Shown piece by piece: positions 1 to 12,407 of a DNA stretch of 64,000 nt. Numbering within the stretch: the first letter of the stretch is position 1; every line of letters begins with the position of its first letter. The DNA is taken from the NCBI GenBank assembly GCA_021399445.1, contig JAJTUQ010000002.1, positions 248,001 through 312,000 of the forward strand. The letters are read 5' to 3'. The position numbers and the translations under genes are program-made. The stretch is from Xylogone sp. PMI_703. Lineage: Eukaryota; Ascomycota; Leotiomycetes. The notes beneath the pieces are model-generated. The model did not search any database. It worked only from the letters and a program-made list of their open reading frames with translations, and was not told the DNA's origin.

Positions 1-14
1 AGAACATGCCATAC

Positions 15-262
15 CTCATGTCGATATGCATATTCTGCGACAGATCTGCAGCCAGACTTGTAGTTGGAGAAGAACCACGAATAGGCGGCTTCATGGCAAA
101 GTAATCGGAAGAAGACTTCTTCATACTAAGATCCTTAAAGTTGAATGCACCAGGGCCGAAGCCGTTTGCACTTGACAAGTGTCGTGAGCCGCACATGCTG
201 CCACCCCAAGCTGGCATGAGGGAGGGCGGCTGCATCGCAGCCAAAGGTGAGGACGCCTCCAT
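15..262 (-). CDS. nimT: M-phase inducer phosphatase (Cdc25/NimT-like), first exon, partial
   Basis: This is the N-terminal exon of a dual-specificity phosphatase of the Cdc25 family, which activates the mitotic CDK by removing inhibitory phosphates. The exon reads 82 codons from the ATG at 262: it opens MEASSPLAAMQPPS, then has GPGAFNFKDLSMK and GSSPTTSLAADLSQN, a pattern I recognise from the non-catalytic N-terminus of Aspergillus NIMT-type proteins. A GTATGG splice donor follows at 14-9, so the exon ends in phase 2 and the gene runs off the left edge. The catalytic rhodanese-like domain is outside the window. The assignment therefore rests on the conserved N-terminal motifs only. Upstream lies an exceptionally long gene-free stretch that may be its regulatory region. 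Confidence 0.75.
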
Positions 263-871
263 AATCTATGTTGGTCGAAAGTTAAAGATGGTGACGTAAA
301 GTGAACTCGGCACCAAATTAAAGCAAATAGAGCTGCAATTGAGCTATAGCTGCAGGTTTGCAATAAGGATGGTAAGATGCTACTCCCAAAAAGTAGAATA
401 TATACACCCTTGGTCGCAGAAGAAACAAAATGCCAGGAAGCACCAATTGAGCCGAAGTATGCCTGATCCCGTTTCTCAAAGAATCGCCAGCGGGCCTGTA
501 TGCTTCCTCCCTGCAGATATACACAGAAAGTATTCAATCGAGCGGTGTTGTACCGGGTTGGTCTACTGGACGTCCTTTCGTAGGAGAATATTTGATCTAT
601 GACGAAAGAACGGTCGAAGTTTTAAACCCAACCGGACGTCGACGAGACAACCCACAACCTTTGGATTTAATTGAAGCTGTACATTGAGCGAAGGGCAGGA
701 AATATTCAAGTGAGTAAAAGCTATCTAGAAGTCTTGCTCATACGGTGTAGTCTCCTAGTCGAAAAAGGTCGCTCCGGTACCAGGTCGTTAATCGGGTTGT
801 GTGAGGGGACTATGCCCGTCAGAAAGGTCGTCAATCTAGGTCTGGTCGTCGAGGGGCCGCGGCGAAGGGGA

Positions 872-897
872 ACACACGCACACACACACACACACAC
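872..897. repeat. CA/GT microsatellite
   Basis: A run of alternating A and C with one G interruption near its left end. It is a simple dinucleotide repeat, likely length-polymorphic. It lies about 0.6 kb upstream of the start codon of the left-edge phosphatase gene. Confidence 0.9.
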
Positions 898-3800
898 AAA
901 AGGCTGAGGAGAGAGCCTTCTGGAATGATATACTACTCCAGGGGAGAATTAGGGAGCGGAAAATGAGGAAAGGGGCGGCGGTGAGGATTGAAGGAAGGAA
1001 TTGAAGATGCGGGAGCAGAGGCAGTTTTGAGGGCTCGCCGTCGACCCAGCTACCAAGTACAACCAGGACTGCGGTTACTGCAACTTGCTGCTGCTGCGAC
1101 GACGACACCAAGCCCGCAGGACCTGCACGCGGTGTGGAGCAGGGCAAGGCCCAGGACCGACAGGCCAGAGCCGGTCTGGTGTTGTCAGGGCGATCTCAAG
1201 CCCTGGGGCTGGCTGCAGCAAGAACTCACTCACCTTTGTTCCTGCCAGCGCCCCAGGCGGATTGGGCGGCGCTGCCATTGGCCTGTGAGCGTACAGTGGT
1301 AACCCCTGGCCGCCCTCTCTTGCCCTGCACCCAGCAACGAACAACCAGCTCCCCCAGCGGGAAAACCCTGCCCGCAGCAGCTGCTGAGCGGACTGCTTGG
1401 TGCTGGTGCTGACTGGCGGCCAGCGCCCTGGACTACACGAACCAGAAAGGTGCTACAGCTGCGAGGGACCTTTTGTCTCACGGCCTGGACGAATGCCAGC
1501 TGCAGTCTTGGTCGCGCAGATGTCTTGCTGGGATGCAGCCCACGGCGGGAATGGCGGATCGCAGGGAGTTTCTGCGATTATTCTTTTTATGCTTGTCTTT
1601 GTTCTGCTTCGAGCAGTAGTGTAGGGGCCCTTCACTGGACGGGGAGCCCGCCGTGCTTGCATTGTTGTGCTCATCCTGTGCAGCAAGAATCACAAAAAGA
1701 ATGCTCCTACTTCTTGCTACAGGTCGTGCTGCTCTCAGCTCCTCTCCACGGTACGCTCCCTCTGTACCAGTAAATTAGATCCATTCACCATGCTTTGGAC
1801 TCTCGTCGTCGACATACATTACAGTACAGTACGGTACGGTACTTGGTAGCTCGAGCAACTCCAGAGCGCTTGCCTGCAGCTGCATCAACCATACCAACAT
1901 ACATACATCGCACAGCGTACAGACTCACTTACATGCTGCAGCAGATTCGCCGCAGCAATCGGGGTAAGCTTGCCACTGCCCGGCTCGCTCCAGTTTGAAG
2001 AGGCTCAAAGCAGCCAAAGAACTGGCCCCCGATCCTTATTTCTCCACGCCAATAGTGGCTGGAATGTGTGCACGCTTCTGCACTTCCTGCAGCGAGCTTG
2101 CACCGATATGCACTGTTGTCAACAGCTACATCGCGTGTGGCCGCACCGGTCGTACGTGAGATACCGTGAGCAACCCGTGAAGAGACCGTGATCTCCTGCA
2201 CAAACGAGATTCTGGACCATTCATTGCATCATCGGTTGCGCTTGCAATCGACGTCAAATAATTACCGGTAGTGATGCGCGCGAAAGTCAATGTCTCGCAG
2301 CTCGCCTGTCGCTTCCTGACCCCCAAGCCAAATCAACTGCACACCGTAAATCCGGTTTTTTCTAGAAACTTTTCAACCACGGAATGGTTCCACCTGCAAG
2401 AAGGAATGCAGACTCGTATCCCGTTTAACATTCAGAAAAACCATGGAAAACAGATTTCCTTCTTCAAAAAAAGTCTATTTTAGCCCAGGAGGTGGCAAGA
2501 TCAGTGTCAAATTCAGAAATGCTCGTCGCCGAACAAGCTCCATCAGGAACAAGCGACAAGAAACTTACGGTACACAGCAGCCACTATCGAAAACCTTAAT
2601 ATCGGCTTTGTATGCGTGACGCTGCGTGAATCCCAAATGGCACCGTACCACGGTATGGAAACAAGCACGGAACAGCTCAATAGAAGGAATGTCAATGCTA
2701 CGTCCCCCAGATAGACAACGGTGGAATGAAGTCTACCACAGTGAACTCCTCTAACGGCTGGGCCTAGATTTAGAGTAAATCCAATCCCATGGGCGGCCTT
2801 CACAAACAGACCTCGCAATTACAAGGCTAACAGGTCTTCTTTTAACCTAATTCCGTCATATCATTGAAGTACAAAGATCAGATAGATGGTTTTCGCAACC
2901 GCCTCGGAAGCGCTTTTCCAACACAAGATAATCTTTGCGTAATTCGCTATTCGATTCCGATCTGGCCTCGGAGCAAACAAGGAAAACACTCCACAGCGCA
3001 TGTCCAGGCCAACCAGATACACCCAATCCAGTCTGCTCACAGTGGTGGGGTTGCTGGGCGCCGTGCGTCGTATGGATTACTGTAATCCTCGCAAGCCCCG
3101 CTATATTCAGCAGCCCTACTGAGCGCCTACGGTATCTGGAGTGCTCTTGATACCGCGGTCCAACACGCTTGAATAACTCTGCATAAGCCAGAGCAAGCCA
3201 AGTGTGTCATAAGGCAGCTGAGCCTCGATTCCCTTCACTCAGAAGTCGCGAAGAGAATGTTCCCCAACGATAGGCTGTAGACTTGTTACAGAGCTTCTGT
3301 ACGATAACGGCACAAGGTTCTTCAGAGTCCTGTCCGTGGGTTTGCAATCTACCTCAGACCAGCCTGCGCGTAAACCAGCCAATGGATGACCAATGACCAG
3401 CTTTCGTCAGCATTTAGACTTCAATACCTCCGTACCGCGAGCTCTCTCTCGTTCTTCCGATCTTGGCTCGATAGAGAATGCTTGAGCATTGGCCGTCCCG
3501 TAACACACCAACTCTCGCCATCCCAACTTTGACAATCCGGTACCTCTTCTGTGTCTCAGAACTAGCAAGGAACGCGTCTTTTTTCGTCGACGGACTGATG
3601 ACATATCCTCAGGGTCTTCCCGATTCATCCACTGAGAGAGCCCAAACTCAACCTGCTGATCCTTATCAATATCCCTGGTCGGAGTCGGGGCGATGAGGAC
3701 TGGAGCTACCATACCATGCGAAACGCCCCTCAACCTTCTCCAACAATTCGTATGGTGCTTGGGGAACAGGCGGGCAGTGAGCAGCTTACTGAAGTGGGAA

Positions 3801-5188
3801 AACTTGAGAAGGAAAGACCGCTTGGCCTCGGGGTTGAACGACCTTGGATCTCGATCTGCCGGCTTGGTTGACTGACGACATCATGTTGGAGGGCAGGCCA
3901 AGCTTGCTACAACGGGTGTGACAATACAGTAACGCTACATCCCGCGCGTGGGAGAAAGCATCTTACTCTGGAAAATCATCTGTCACAACACCACACGAGC
4001 TCAAGATGCGCAAGTCTTGAAATGCGCAACTTGGAAATGAGGTAAACCAACAAAGCAAACAGCAGGCGCGCGCGAGCATATCTAACCATGTCCAACATAC
4101 GCACGCAAAACGCTCAACATGCGTGCCCTCTATGGAGTAGATGAATGGAATGCGAAGCTCGGGCACCCCGGATCTATTTGATGCCCCGCCGCTTTCACCT
4201 GTCGAGCTGAACGAGCTGTCCTCCTCCAAGCCTTCTTCTGGCCAAGCGGCTCCGTGTTTGAAAGAACGGCTCACGCCATAGCTCCTCAATTTCGGAACTA
4301 TTCACGCCAGCCTTACAGCACGGTTCGCGCAAAACGGGCAGGGTCCTTCAGAATTGGCTTCCCCCTGTCGGCACACGTCACGAAGATTACCTCTTTTGCG
4401 GTGTCAAAGTTATGCGTGGAGCATTCTTATTATTTCATCCATCAGGCCTTCTCTCAAGATGTCTAGAGGGATAGAATTATAGGTGGTTGTTGGACGAGAG
4501 TTGGTTTGGAGCACGCGTTTTGTTGATGTCCGTAGTAAACAAAAACAACGCCGTGGCCCCTCGCACAAACGCGAAAGAAGAGCGAAGTCACGAGGTAGGA
4601 ACGCAGCCGCGCGCTATCTCGCGCTGGGGTTGGCTAACAGGGCTGGCGTGTGCCCCCTGTTGGCGCGATCGAACAGGGATCCACCGCTACCGGATCAACC
4701 CATGATGCAATCAGCATAACTTAAACAAGTCCCAGTGTCGAGCGCGTGGAGTAGTGGAAGGAGGGGTTACAGTTGCAATCATCATCCCCGCAGGAAACTC
4801 CCAAAAAGGCTCTCTTTGTTTCCAAATAAAGCATCTCTTTCGGTCCTCTTTTGGACATTCGCTCACACATACAAAGCCTTGTGGTAGAAAGATGGAGATT
4901 CTTATTTCGCGTGCTATTGTTCCAGTCCGTGCAAAAGACCAATGCGAGCGTACGTGCGTTTCTAGCAGAATGTGTCCTTCCTCATCCGCTCGTTGCCTGG
5001 TCGACATGTTTACAAACGAGGGATGCACCGCAACTGCACCACAACCATACCAAACCAAATTCAGTCCCTGCATGCAGTAATCAGTGGGATACGGTACGTA
5101 CGGAGTAGAGCAATTAGCATAGCAGAGCACTGTAATGCGAGGCGGATACTGCAACAGACTCTAACTGGCCCACTGCCCACGCCTCTTG

Positions 5189-5202
5189 GTACGGTACCGT
5201 AC
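5189..5202. repeat. 14-bp perfect palindrome of the dispersed GTACGG family
   Basis: The sequence GTACGGTACCGTAC is its own reverse complement. It is followed directly by another copy of the TACGGAGTAC unit, ending near 5210. Related copies occur near 1821-1843, 5090-5107, 5600-5610, 5667-5680, 5896-5920 and 7016-7036, with weaker ones near 38351, 40623 and 56348. Confidence 0.8.
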
Positions 5203-8200
5203 GGAGTACTGTGTAGTCTGCCTGTCAGACTCTGCCGCATGCGGCGAGTGGATGAAGAACTCCACGCGTTTCAAAGCCTAGCAGAACATAAAGCACCCAA
5301 GCTCCTAGAGCTGTTCTCCAGCAACAAATCAGTGTCTAATGATACTCCCTAGCAACGTCCCTCGTGGTCAGCTCTGCTTCCATTACTTTCCCCATCCAAC
5401 CGCGGATACAGCCGTCCGTTCTTGGGCTGTGGGTGCGGATATCATCATTACTGTATCTGACTCACTCTGTTCTGCAAGGGAGAGCAAAATGCACTGTACA
5501 CAACCGTCTGGTGATGCAGATGGCGTGTCGAAAAATAACGTTACCACACTCCATTCCTATTTGTAAAAATCCATGCAGATAACTTTATCTTGAAACACAC
5601 GGTACGGTGATGGAATGCATAGTGTAGACAAAGTATGCATCCCTACCCGGAGTGTACCATGACATCGTACAGTACCGTAGAGTGATACCAGCTACAGTAG
5701 AAATATTTGGTACCTCACTGCTATCAATCCCGATTTTCCGGAACGGATATTTTCTCGGAGAATAATCATTGTGCAGTCCCTTTCCGGTCATACCCATTTC
5801 GAATGAGCACATCCTCTTCTGGATGGCCTCAAGAGACGGTGAGCGTGGATGTGGATATGCTCATTTCCGGCTCTTCAATTTAGTCTAGCTAGGACAGTAC
5901 TTACGGCACGGTACGGACCGGCTCTAGAATAATTATCTAGAACTTTGCACCCCTTTCTATACATGCTGAACGATAATATGTTGTAAAGTAAAATGAAGAC
6001 TCGATGATTCGAGCGGCTCTTTGTGGAGTAGATGATTCTTCCACACATGTTGTACTTTTTATGTGGAGTGCATTACATTTCACTACTGTATTCTCTACAT
6101 GTACACACTACATAGTTACATAAAATAGAGGTCTCCATATACCTACATGCATAAAACATATGTAAAGAATCTCCATCCCCAGCTCCGTGCCCAAAGTACC
6201 GATTATCCGTACATTCCCATACAATCTTTGAAAAATCCACTCCCCTTTTCAAACAACACTCGGCCTTGTTTTTGTGGGGAACTGTAATGTATCGTGTATC
6301 CAGATAGTCGGTGAAAGGAATGGGACCCATCTCTCTCTCGCGTTGCTATGGTACATTCTTGCTACCATAAACATCCATCAACGTGGGACACCGATGTGAT
6401 CTGGCGTGCTTTGGGGTGGGAATCTGTCTGGGGGGTTCCACTGCGGTATGGATCCTTTTCATTCTGAGTTTTCCGCTCGGTCCGTGAGTGCGGATGTGGG
6501 TTAGGTTTTTTTTTTGTTGGCTTTTGAAATTTTTTTTGGGAAATTGTGGAATTATTATGGAAATTTATGATGTGCATATGGGGGATTATTATATGCAGGG
6601 TGGGTAGCGGGATATCCATGGGTGTTGTTACGTGCACGTTTATTGTTAACGGGATATGCTGGGGAGAAGAACTTTAAACCTATCTGGTCGAGTCTCTTTT
6701 AATAGTGGAGGACGATGATTACTGCATATTCAATCGTTATGGGTTAATGATGGGAAGTGGTCTTTCATGAGTTGGAGAACAGGGATAGTTGATGTATATT
6801 TTTCAGGGTCTCCTTATCTCACCCCTTATCGAGACTCATCTCAACAGCCTCATTTTCAGAATTTTTCTCCTTTCTCCTTTCTCCTTTTTTTGTCGCCTCC
6901 ATCTACCGGTATTTGCTTTTCTCTCTTCACCTGTCCTATAGATCCACAAGTCCAACACTTACCGTCTCTAGTTTTGGATCAGTCCGCACAGAGGTGTTTG
7001 ACCTATTCTTTGATACAGTAAGTACGGTACAGTAAGAAAAATTAAGAAGCAAAGACGTCAATGTGGCCCCGTCACGGTCCCGCCAAGTGGGCTTTTATTG
7101 ATTCTTGTGTTTCTAGAGCAACAGCATGAGATTGTATGGAATCCGAATATCCAGCACCAACAGGTGAACAGAAAAAGGGGGCGGGACTCGTCGAGAGATG
7201 GTAACGAGACATTGTGAGGCATCCGTGACGAAAGCTACGAAACGGCTTCGATGGGATACTTCCCCTTAATTCCCACCTTCATACACAGTAGAGTGCTCCC
7301 GTGATCTGACGGAAATGCGGTATGGTAGGGTATTCATCTTTAATGAGGTGGACCTGGATCGGGTGACGTAATAAATGGTGGGCGTCAAATAATCCACATC
7401 TACGGAGATTTTGAAACGGCGTTCCTTTTTCATTCTTTTCACTGCTAGTGATAGAGACTTGACTCGCGATGCTGGACCCGTAAAAGGACCGCATTAACAA
7501 TGAAAATGATGTGACATAGGACTGAAGGCGGAGGAGATTCGGTCTGATATGCTCTTAACTCGGAAGCCGTTGCAATCTCCTGCCAGATGCTTGAAGGCCT
7601 CATTCTTGTATTATCATATGTCCACATCTCCTGTTAAATAGATTTGTGTATGGATGAATAAATTCCGTACTTGTATTTCTGATGACAACATATATCATGT
7701 TAAGTGCCGATTCCAGCGTTCACCCCATGCTGCTACCGGAAATCAATGCCTACATCGAGGCTCTCCCCAACATCTGATCTTCATTCTTATTACCAGGTTA
7801 CCTAGATGGTTATATTACCGTCGTCACATATACGAACGGGAGATCAGCCCGCGGATTCGATAGTCAGGGTCCAGACACAAAACTAGGCTACAACGGCGCG
7901 GAGGGCAAAAAGAAAAAAGTAATATCAAATCTTGAAGTAGCTTAAACTTAGACCCACCCTCATTTGCTGACACGATTTTTACGGCGCACGGGGTGACCAC
8001 CTTCCAACACTCCACATAGACGCAAAATCCCCAGCGTTTCCTTTTCGTAGAGTGTCAAAACTAACTATTCGGAGGTTACAGTATTCGAGTCTGAGTGTCA
8101 TGTCATGGCCATCTTTTCTTTCATCAGGATCGGATAATCTAAACCCGCGGCAGACGGAGATCGCTGTCCGCCTCACTTTGTCTGAAAAGGGGGAGGGGCA

Positions 8201-9278
8201 TGCATCTACTAAGAAACTGACACGTAGTTATTGCTCATCTTAAAATGTTCAACTTATGACTTATCAGCATAATGTTGATGTTATGGGGATGGTATGCCCC
8301 TGATTGATTTGATGCTTGCGGATATTTTTTGTGGGGGCATTTATACTTGACCTTTATTATATACATAAGTGGAATAGTATCATCAAGCATGCGAGTTTGT
8401 GGAAGGATATGCCGGTAAATCCTGGACATAGAAGTTTATCTTATATTCTTTTATTGTTCTATCTCGAAGCACGACCAGATATATCCAGAATAAAAAACTA
8501 TACTCTGGTTTTCCAGGACTGTCTACTTTCATACAAGACATAACATAGTGACTACCCTGAAATTGAACCTATACTTATCTCCTAGAAGACTAAGTAATCC
8601 ACTGTTATTTGTTTGGAGTCTAGAATGCAATTATCCTCAATATTTGGTGAATGCAAATACCACTTAAAATAGTTCTCCCCGTCCTATTTTAGACAGGACT
8701 CTAACCTTCATCTCTCCAGGGACTTCATATAAAATCGACACCAGTCACTTTATCTGGTCATAGATAATTATCTATCAAACGTATAAGCTGAGAAAAAGTT
8801 TCATGGGATTTGTAATTCATTATTGCTCTGTGCTCTCGAAATTGTATTATGAATTTACGATCTCCATAGGACGGTCCGCACAATATCTTGACACCATAAA
8901 CACGGAGATCGGTTAAATGCGCGTTGCTTAGCAGGAAAACAGCTTTGAAGTCGTGCCTAGAAGGAAAGATGGATAACTGTTATCTTTTAACATCAGACAA
9001 GGTCGACTTTCAAATATTATTATTTCCTAACTATTATTTAGACGCAGCCACCCAGTGAGAAGGTACAGTTAGGCGGTAAATGGAAGTAAAAGGGAACGCA
9101 GCGAGAATAAATGCCCCCTTCAACGCCAAATGCCAAAGAATCCGGATCAATATCCACCGTGACCTTGCCGATGAAACTTTTGAAAAGTAATTTAATACAT
9201 GTCAAATTGCACCCGCTTTACCATCTAGATGCTCCTGAATTCCATGAAATATCCATAGCTTATGCAAAACATTTCCAT

Positions 9279-10426
9279 TTATCTTCCAAAGCTTGCTCTC
9301 AAGGCTAAAAGCTGAGCGCGGTCTGCAGGTGGCAAGCTATCAATGACTTCTTGTGGCATTGCGAGAACTTGCTGCACTAGGGCATCCGTATCGGGTAGAA
9401 CTTGGGGTGTAGCTGCTGGCTGAGGTGTTGGTACAGCCGGGGGAGCTCTATGCTGTGGAATAGGTGGAGGGGGGTATGCTTGTCCATTATATGGAGGTGT
9501 GCTAATGGGGATACCGAGTTGGCCGGCCAACTGAGGTGGAGGAGGGGGATAGCCTGGAGGATATGCTCCTGGGGGTGGGACGGAATATGGTTGCTGCTGA
9601 AGTTGGGGTGGAGGGACATGAGGTAATGCAGCGGGCTGGGCTGTGCTTGGTGCTTCCACAACTGATGCAAGAGCTTCAGTTGAGACAAGACCCATAAGCA
9701 ATAACGCCTGAAAAATAGCATATGATAATTGGGGGGCTTGTTGGAGAAGTTCAGTAGCCCTGGCGGGATCTGAGGTAGCCAGAGTCTTCATCTGTGCTAG
9801 CACATCGAGAAGCTGAGACGGTGGAAGTGTGTTAAGCGTTCGCGATATGGCATCAGGGCATGTGAGACCGGGTGGAAGGTCTGCACCTATAGGCAAAGGA
9901 GGGAGAGAAGATACCGAGGCACCTCCCGAAGGATTTTGTGAGCCATTGAGCGAAGCTTGGGGTGGCTGATATCCCGCCGGTGCGGACTATTGAGAACACA
10001 TTAGAGTTTGAAATATATTGCTCTTGAGCAATCCACTTACAGCATCATCGTCACCACCCGTGTCATTTGAGAAATCCACACGCAGTTTCCGATTCATGAT
10101 TTCGTAGTCATTGAGATTTCGGACGGCAGAAGCTGCAGAGTCTGGAATTGAAGAAGGTTAGGGCGACGGACAATCACAAACATGAGGACTGAGTAAACTC
10201 ACCATGATCGGGATATTCTGCAAAACCAAATCCCTTTGGTCGACCAGTTTCTCTATCATAGACCAACCGAAACGATACAACCTTGCCGGCACTGCTGAAT
10301 ATGTCTATGATCTGTTCTTCGGTGAGGCCTGGAAATTCATGAGTGCTTGCTAGTAAAACAGAGCGCGATATCATTACCATATGGTATGTTTCCGACAAAA
10401 ACGGACTTCGATGGTGGTTTCGACAT
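9279..10426 (-). CDS. CSTF2: Cleavage stimulation factor subunit 2 / Rna15-like pre-mRNA 3'-end processing protein
   Basis: RNA-binding subunit of the nuclear cleavage and polyadenylation machinery; it recognises U/GU-rich elements near the poly(A) site. The model has four exons (10378-10426, 10203-10328, 10041-10141, 9279-9986) and encodes 327 residues. An N-terminal RRM spans about residues 8-88, with RNP2-like VFVGNIPYG and RNP1-like [11 protein letters not shown]. The CSTF2 hinge (about 130-200) contains [20 protein letters not shown] Pro/Gln-rich linker follows, then the short helical C-terminal domain with [19 protein letters not shown]. Introns are 49-61 nt in the first two cases and about 54 nt in the third, all GT-AG. 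The start [10 protein letters not shown] is the only ATG that fits the RRM. The gene shares a 414-bp divergent promoter with prohibitin 2. Confidence 0.93.
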
Positions 10427-10840
10427 GGCGAATGAAGCTGGGTATGGCAAGTATAAAGGACAAGAAGTCACAGTATTTGGGAGCTTTCAATCAGAAGAGC
10501 CTCGTCTATCACCTTCAGGACTGGAGAAATTGGCACAGGGCTTTTTGGAAAGTTTTTGTGGCTATCCTAATATACCCAAATCTCCTTTCCCTAATCAAAC
10601 ATCGCCTTCTCTATCTCATTGAAAGGTATAATGCTGGGAAGATGTGATGGAGAACTAGAGCTTTGCCATTTTGACATCACTCACGCGCGCGTTGGCGCCT
10701 CGCGCCTCAGGCACCAATTGGTAGCGAGAATTGCAAGCTAGTATCAATCTGGCTGTACTCTTCGGACTTCCAATGTAACTTCCGTCTACCTCCAGGTTTC
10801 AATCGGCGCACGCAAATTTACGGCATTTGAAACCGGGAAG
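10427..10840. promoter_or_regulatory. Divergent intergenic promoter region, CSTF2-like / prohibitin 2
   Basis: A 414-bp spacer separates two head-to-head start codons, so both promoters must lie here or overlap the genes. A short CG-rich patch (tcacgcgcgcgttggcgcc, near 10680-10698) sits roughly 150 bp upstream of the prohibitin ATG. A CCAAT on the plus strand occurs in the same area (caccaattgg, near 10712). No clear TATA box is visible for either gene. Confidence 0.5.
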
Positions 10841-11868
10841 ATGTCGAACCCACAGGAAGCATGGAGGCAATTGACGAGGATGGCCAACCAGGCTAGACGA
10901 AGTGGCGGAGGAGCTCCATCACCAAAGGGTATGGCTGGTGGCATAGGCGGATTGGTTCTTCTTGGAGGGGCTATCTGGTTAGGAAATAATGCTCTGTTCA
11001 ACGTCGATGGTGGTCATAGAGCTATCAAATATACAAGAATAGGCGGTGTTAGCAAAGAAATATACAGCGAAGGTCAGTAAAGGATGCTTCGATTTAGTTT
11101 TGTCGCAGCACCTGACATAAGCTATAGGAACTCATTTAAGAATTCCATGGTTCGAGACACCTATAGATTATGATGTTAGAGCAAAGCCACGGAATATTGC
11201 TTCCTTGACCGGCACGAAAGATTTACAGATGGTCAATATCACCTGCCGTGTCTTGTCAAGACCTCGAGTAGAAGCTCTTCCACAGATATATCGAACCCTT
11301 GGTACAGACTATGATGAGCGGGTCTTGCCCTCAATTGTGAACGAGGTTTTGAAGAGCGTTGTTGCGCAGTTCAACGCCAGTCAATTGATCACACAGCGTG
11401 AGAATGTTGCTCGGCTGGTTCGTGACAATCTTTCCAAGCGTGCCGCCAGATTCAATATATTGCTTGACGATGTTTCATTAACTGTAGGTTATTTCCAGCG
11501 ATTATTATTTGCACTGGCAACTACTGATATGATCGCAGCATCTTGCATTCTCTCCTGAATTTACTGCGGCCGTTGAAGCTAAGCAAGTCGCACAACAAGA
11601 AGCTCAACGTGCTGCCTTTGTTGTTGACAAGGCACGACAAGAGAAGCAGGCAATGGTTGTCAGAGCTCAGGGAGAAGCACGATCAGCAGAGCTCATCGGC
11701 GATGCAATTAAGAAGAGTCGGTCGTATGTGGATCTCAAGAAGATTGAGAACGCAAGAGCTATTGCCCAGATTTTGCAAGAAGCTGGTGGAAAGAACAAGC
11801 TGTATTTGGACGCCGAAGGGTTGGGCTTGAATGTTGCGGAGACATTCGAGGATAAAAACAAGAAATAA
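10841..11868 (+). CDS. PHB2: Prohibitin 2
   Basis: Subunit of the ring-shaped prohibitin complex of the mitochondrial inner membrane, which scaffolds respiratory-chain assembly and m-AAA protease function. Three exons (10841-11072, 11128-11483, 11539-11868) give 305 residues, close to the usual 300-310. The N-terminus has the membrane anchor [16 protein letters not shown] (about 32-47), followed by the SPFH/PHB domain with [17 protein letters not shown] and the signature region [15 protein letters not shown]. The C-terminal coiled coil contains [19 protein letters not shown]. The order and spacing are prohibitin-2-like rather than prohibitin-1-like, because the N-terminus before the anchor is extended. 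Both introns are 55 nt with GT-AG ends. It is divergent from the CSTF2-like gene and in tandem with the NEDD8 gene downstream. Confidence 0.96.
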
Positions 11869-12407
11869 TGGCATTGTATTAAAATGGGACTCTCCACTTG
11901 TACTCAAAAGCGCTATCATGTATTCTAAATCGGAACAACTTCCTTTATTACGGCTCTTTCTGTCTACATTGCTGCTATATAATAACATATTCCAAGAGCA
12001 CGGGATTTCTGGACTTTTTAAGACCATTGCTATAAATCTGCCATTCTGTGGCAACATACTCTCAGAGCAAAGGAGAACTCCAGTTGAACTGGCTGCTTAC
12101 ACCCCCAAATATATGTGTTCTGACACATTCCCTCCAGATTGGTTCCAGTCAATTTGGGAGCTTTCCAGTGATAGGCAACCCCGCAGATCTAGAGCTACGG
12201 TAAATTCTGCGGCCCGCCGGAATAACTAAGTTCCGACAGTTGTTGCTCCCCACCTTGTCAGTCTGTATGTTAACTGGAAGCTACTTCGCTCCTTATTCAC
12301 ACGCAATATTTCCAGTGAAAGTCCGGTGAATCATTGCGGAGATAACCTGGCTTTGAATCAGTTGAAACGCGACTGCTATAACAGGAATACTTACTGAATC
12401 CTCAAAG
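11869..12407. other. Intergenic: prohibitin 3' region and NEDD8 promoter
   Basis: A 539-bp spacer between two tandem genes. An open frame from 11831 to 12229 crosses it but shares no recognisable domain and overlaps the prohibitin end in another frame, so I treat it as chance. No TATA box or RNA gene is evident. Confidence 0.5.

Larger units (their letters stand above)
263..9278. other. About 9 kb without a supportable gene (upstream of nimT-like gene)
   Basis: No reading frame here shows a recognisable domain, and the open frames are short and overlap on both strands. Base composition changes along it: roughly 900-1750 is GC-rich with CTG/CAG-rich stretches, while 8200-9100 is AT-rich. It contains a CA microsatellite near 872-897, T-rich homopolymer tracts near 6505-6538, a repeated CTTT/CTCC pyrimidine tract near 6868-6896, and repeated GTACGG-type palindromes between 1821 and 7036. 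It could hold a long 5' UTR or promoter of the left-edge phosphatase, unrecognised non-coding RNA, or decayed sequence. The sequence alone does not separate these. Confidence 0.6.

Noticed and set aside
4711..5154. 147-codon minus-strand open frame in the 9-kb gap
   Set aside because: Overlapped by plus-strand frames of similar length, with no recognisable motif and no splice-linked continuation.
3572..5269. Three ACGCGT (MluI cell-cycle box) sites upstream of the Cdc25-like gene
   Set aside because: Sites at 3572, 4513 and 5264 are thousands of bases from the start, and about two are expected by chance in 9 kb.
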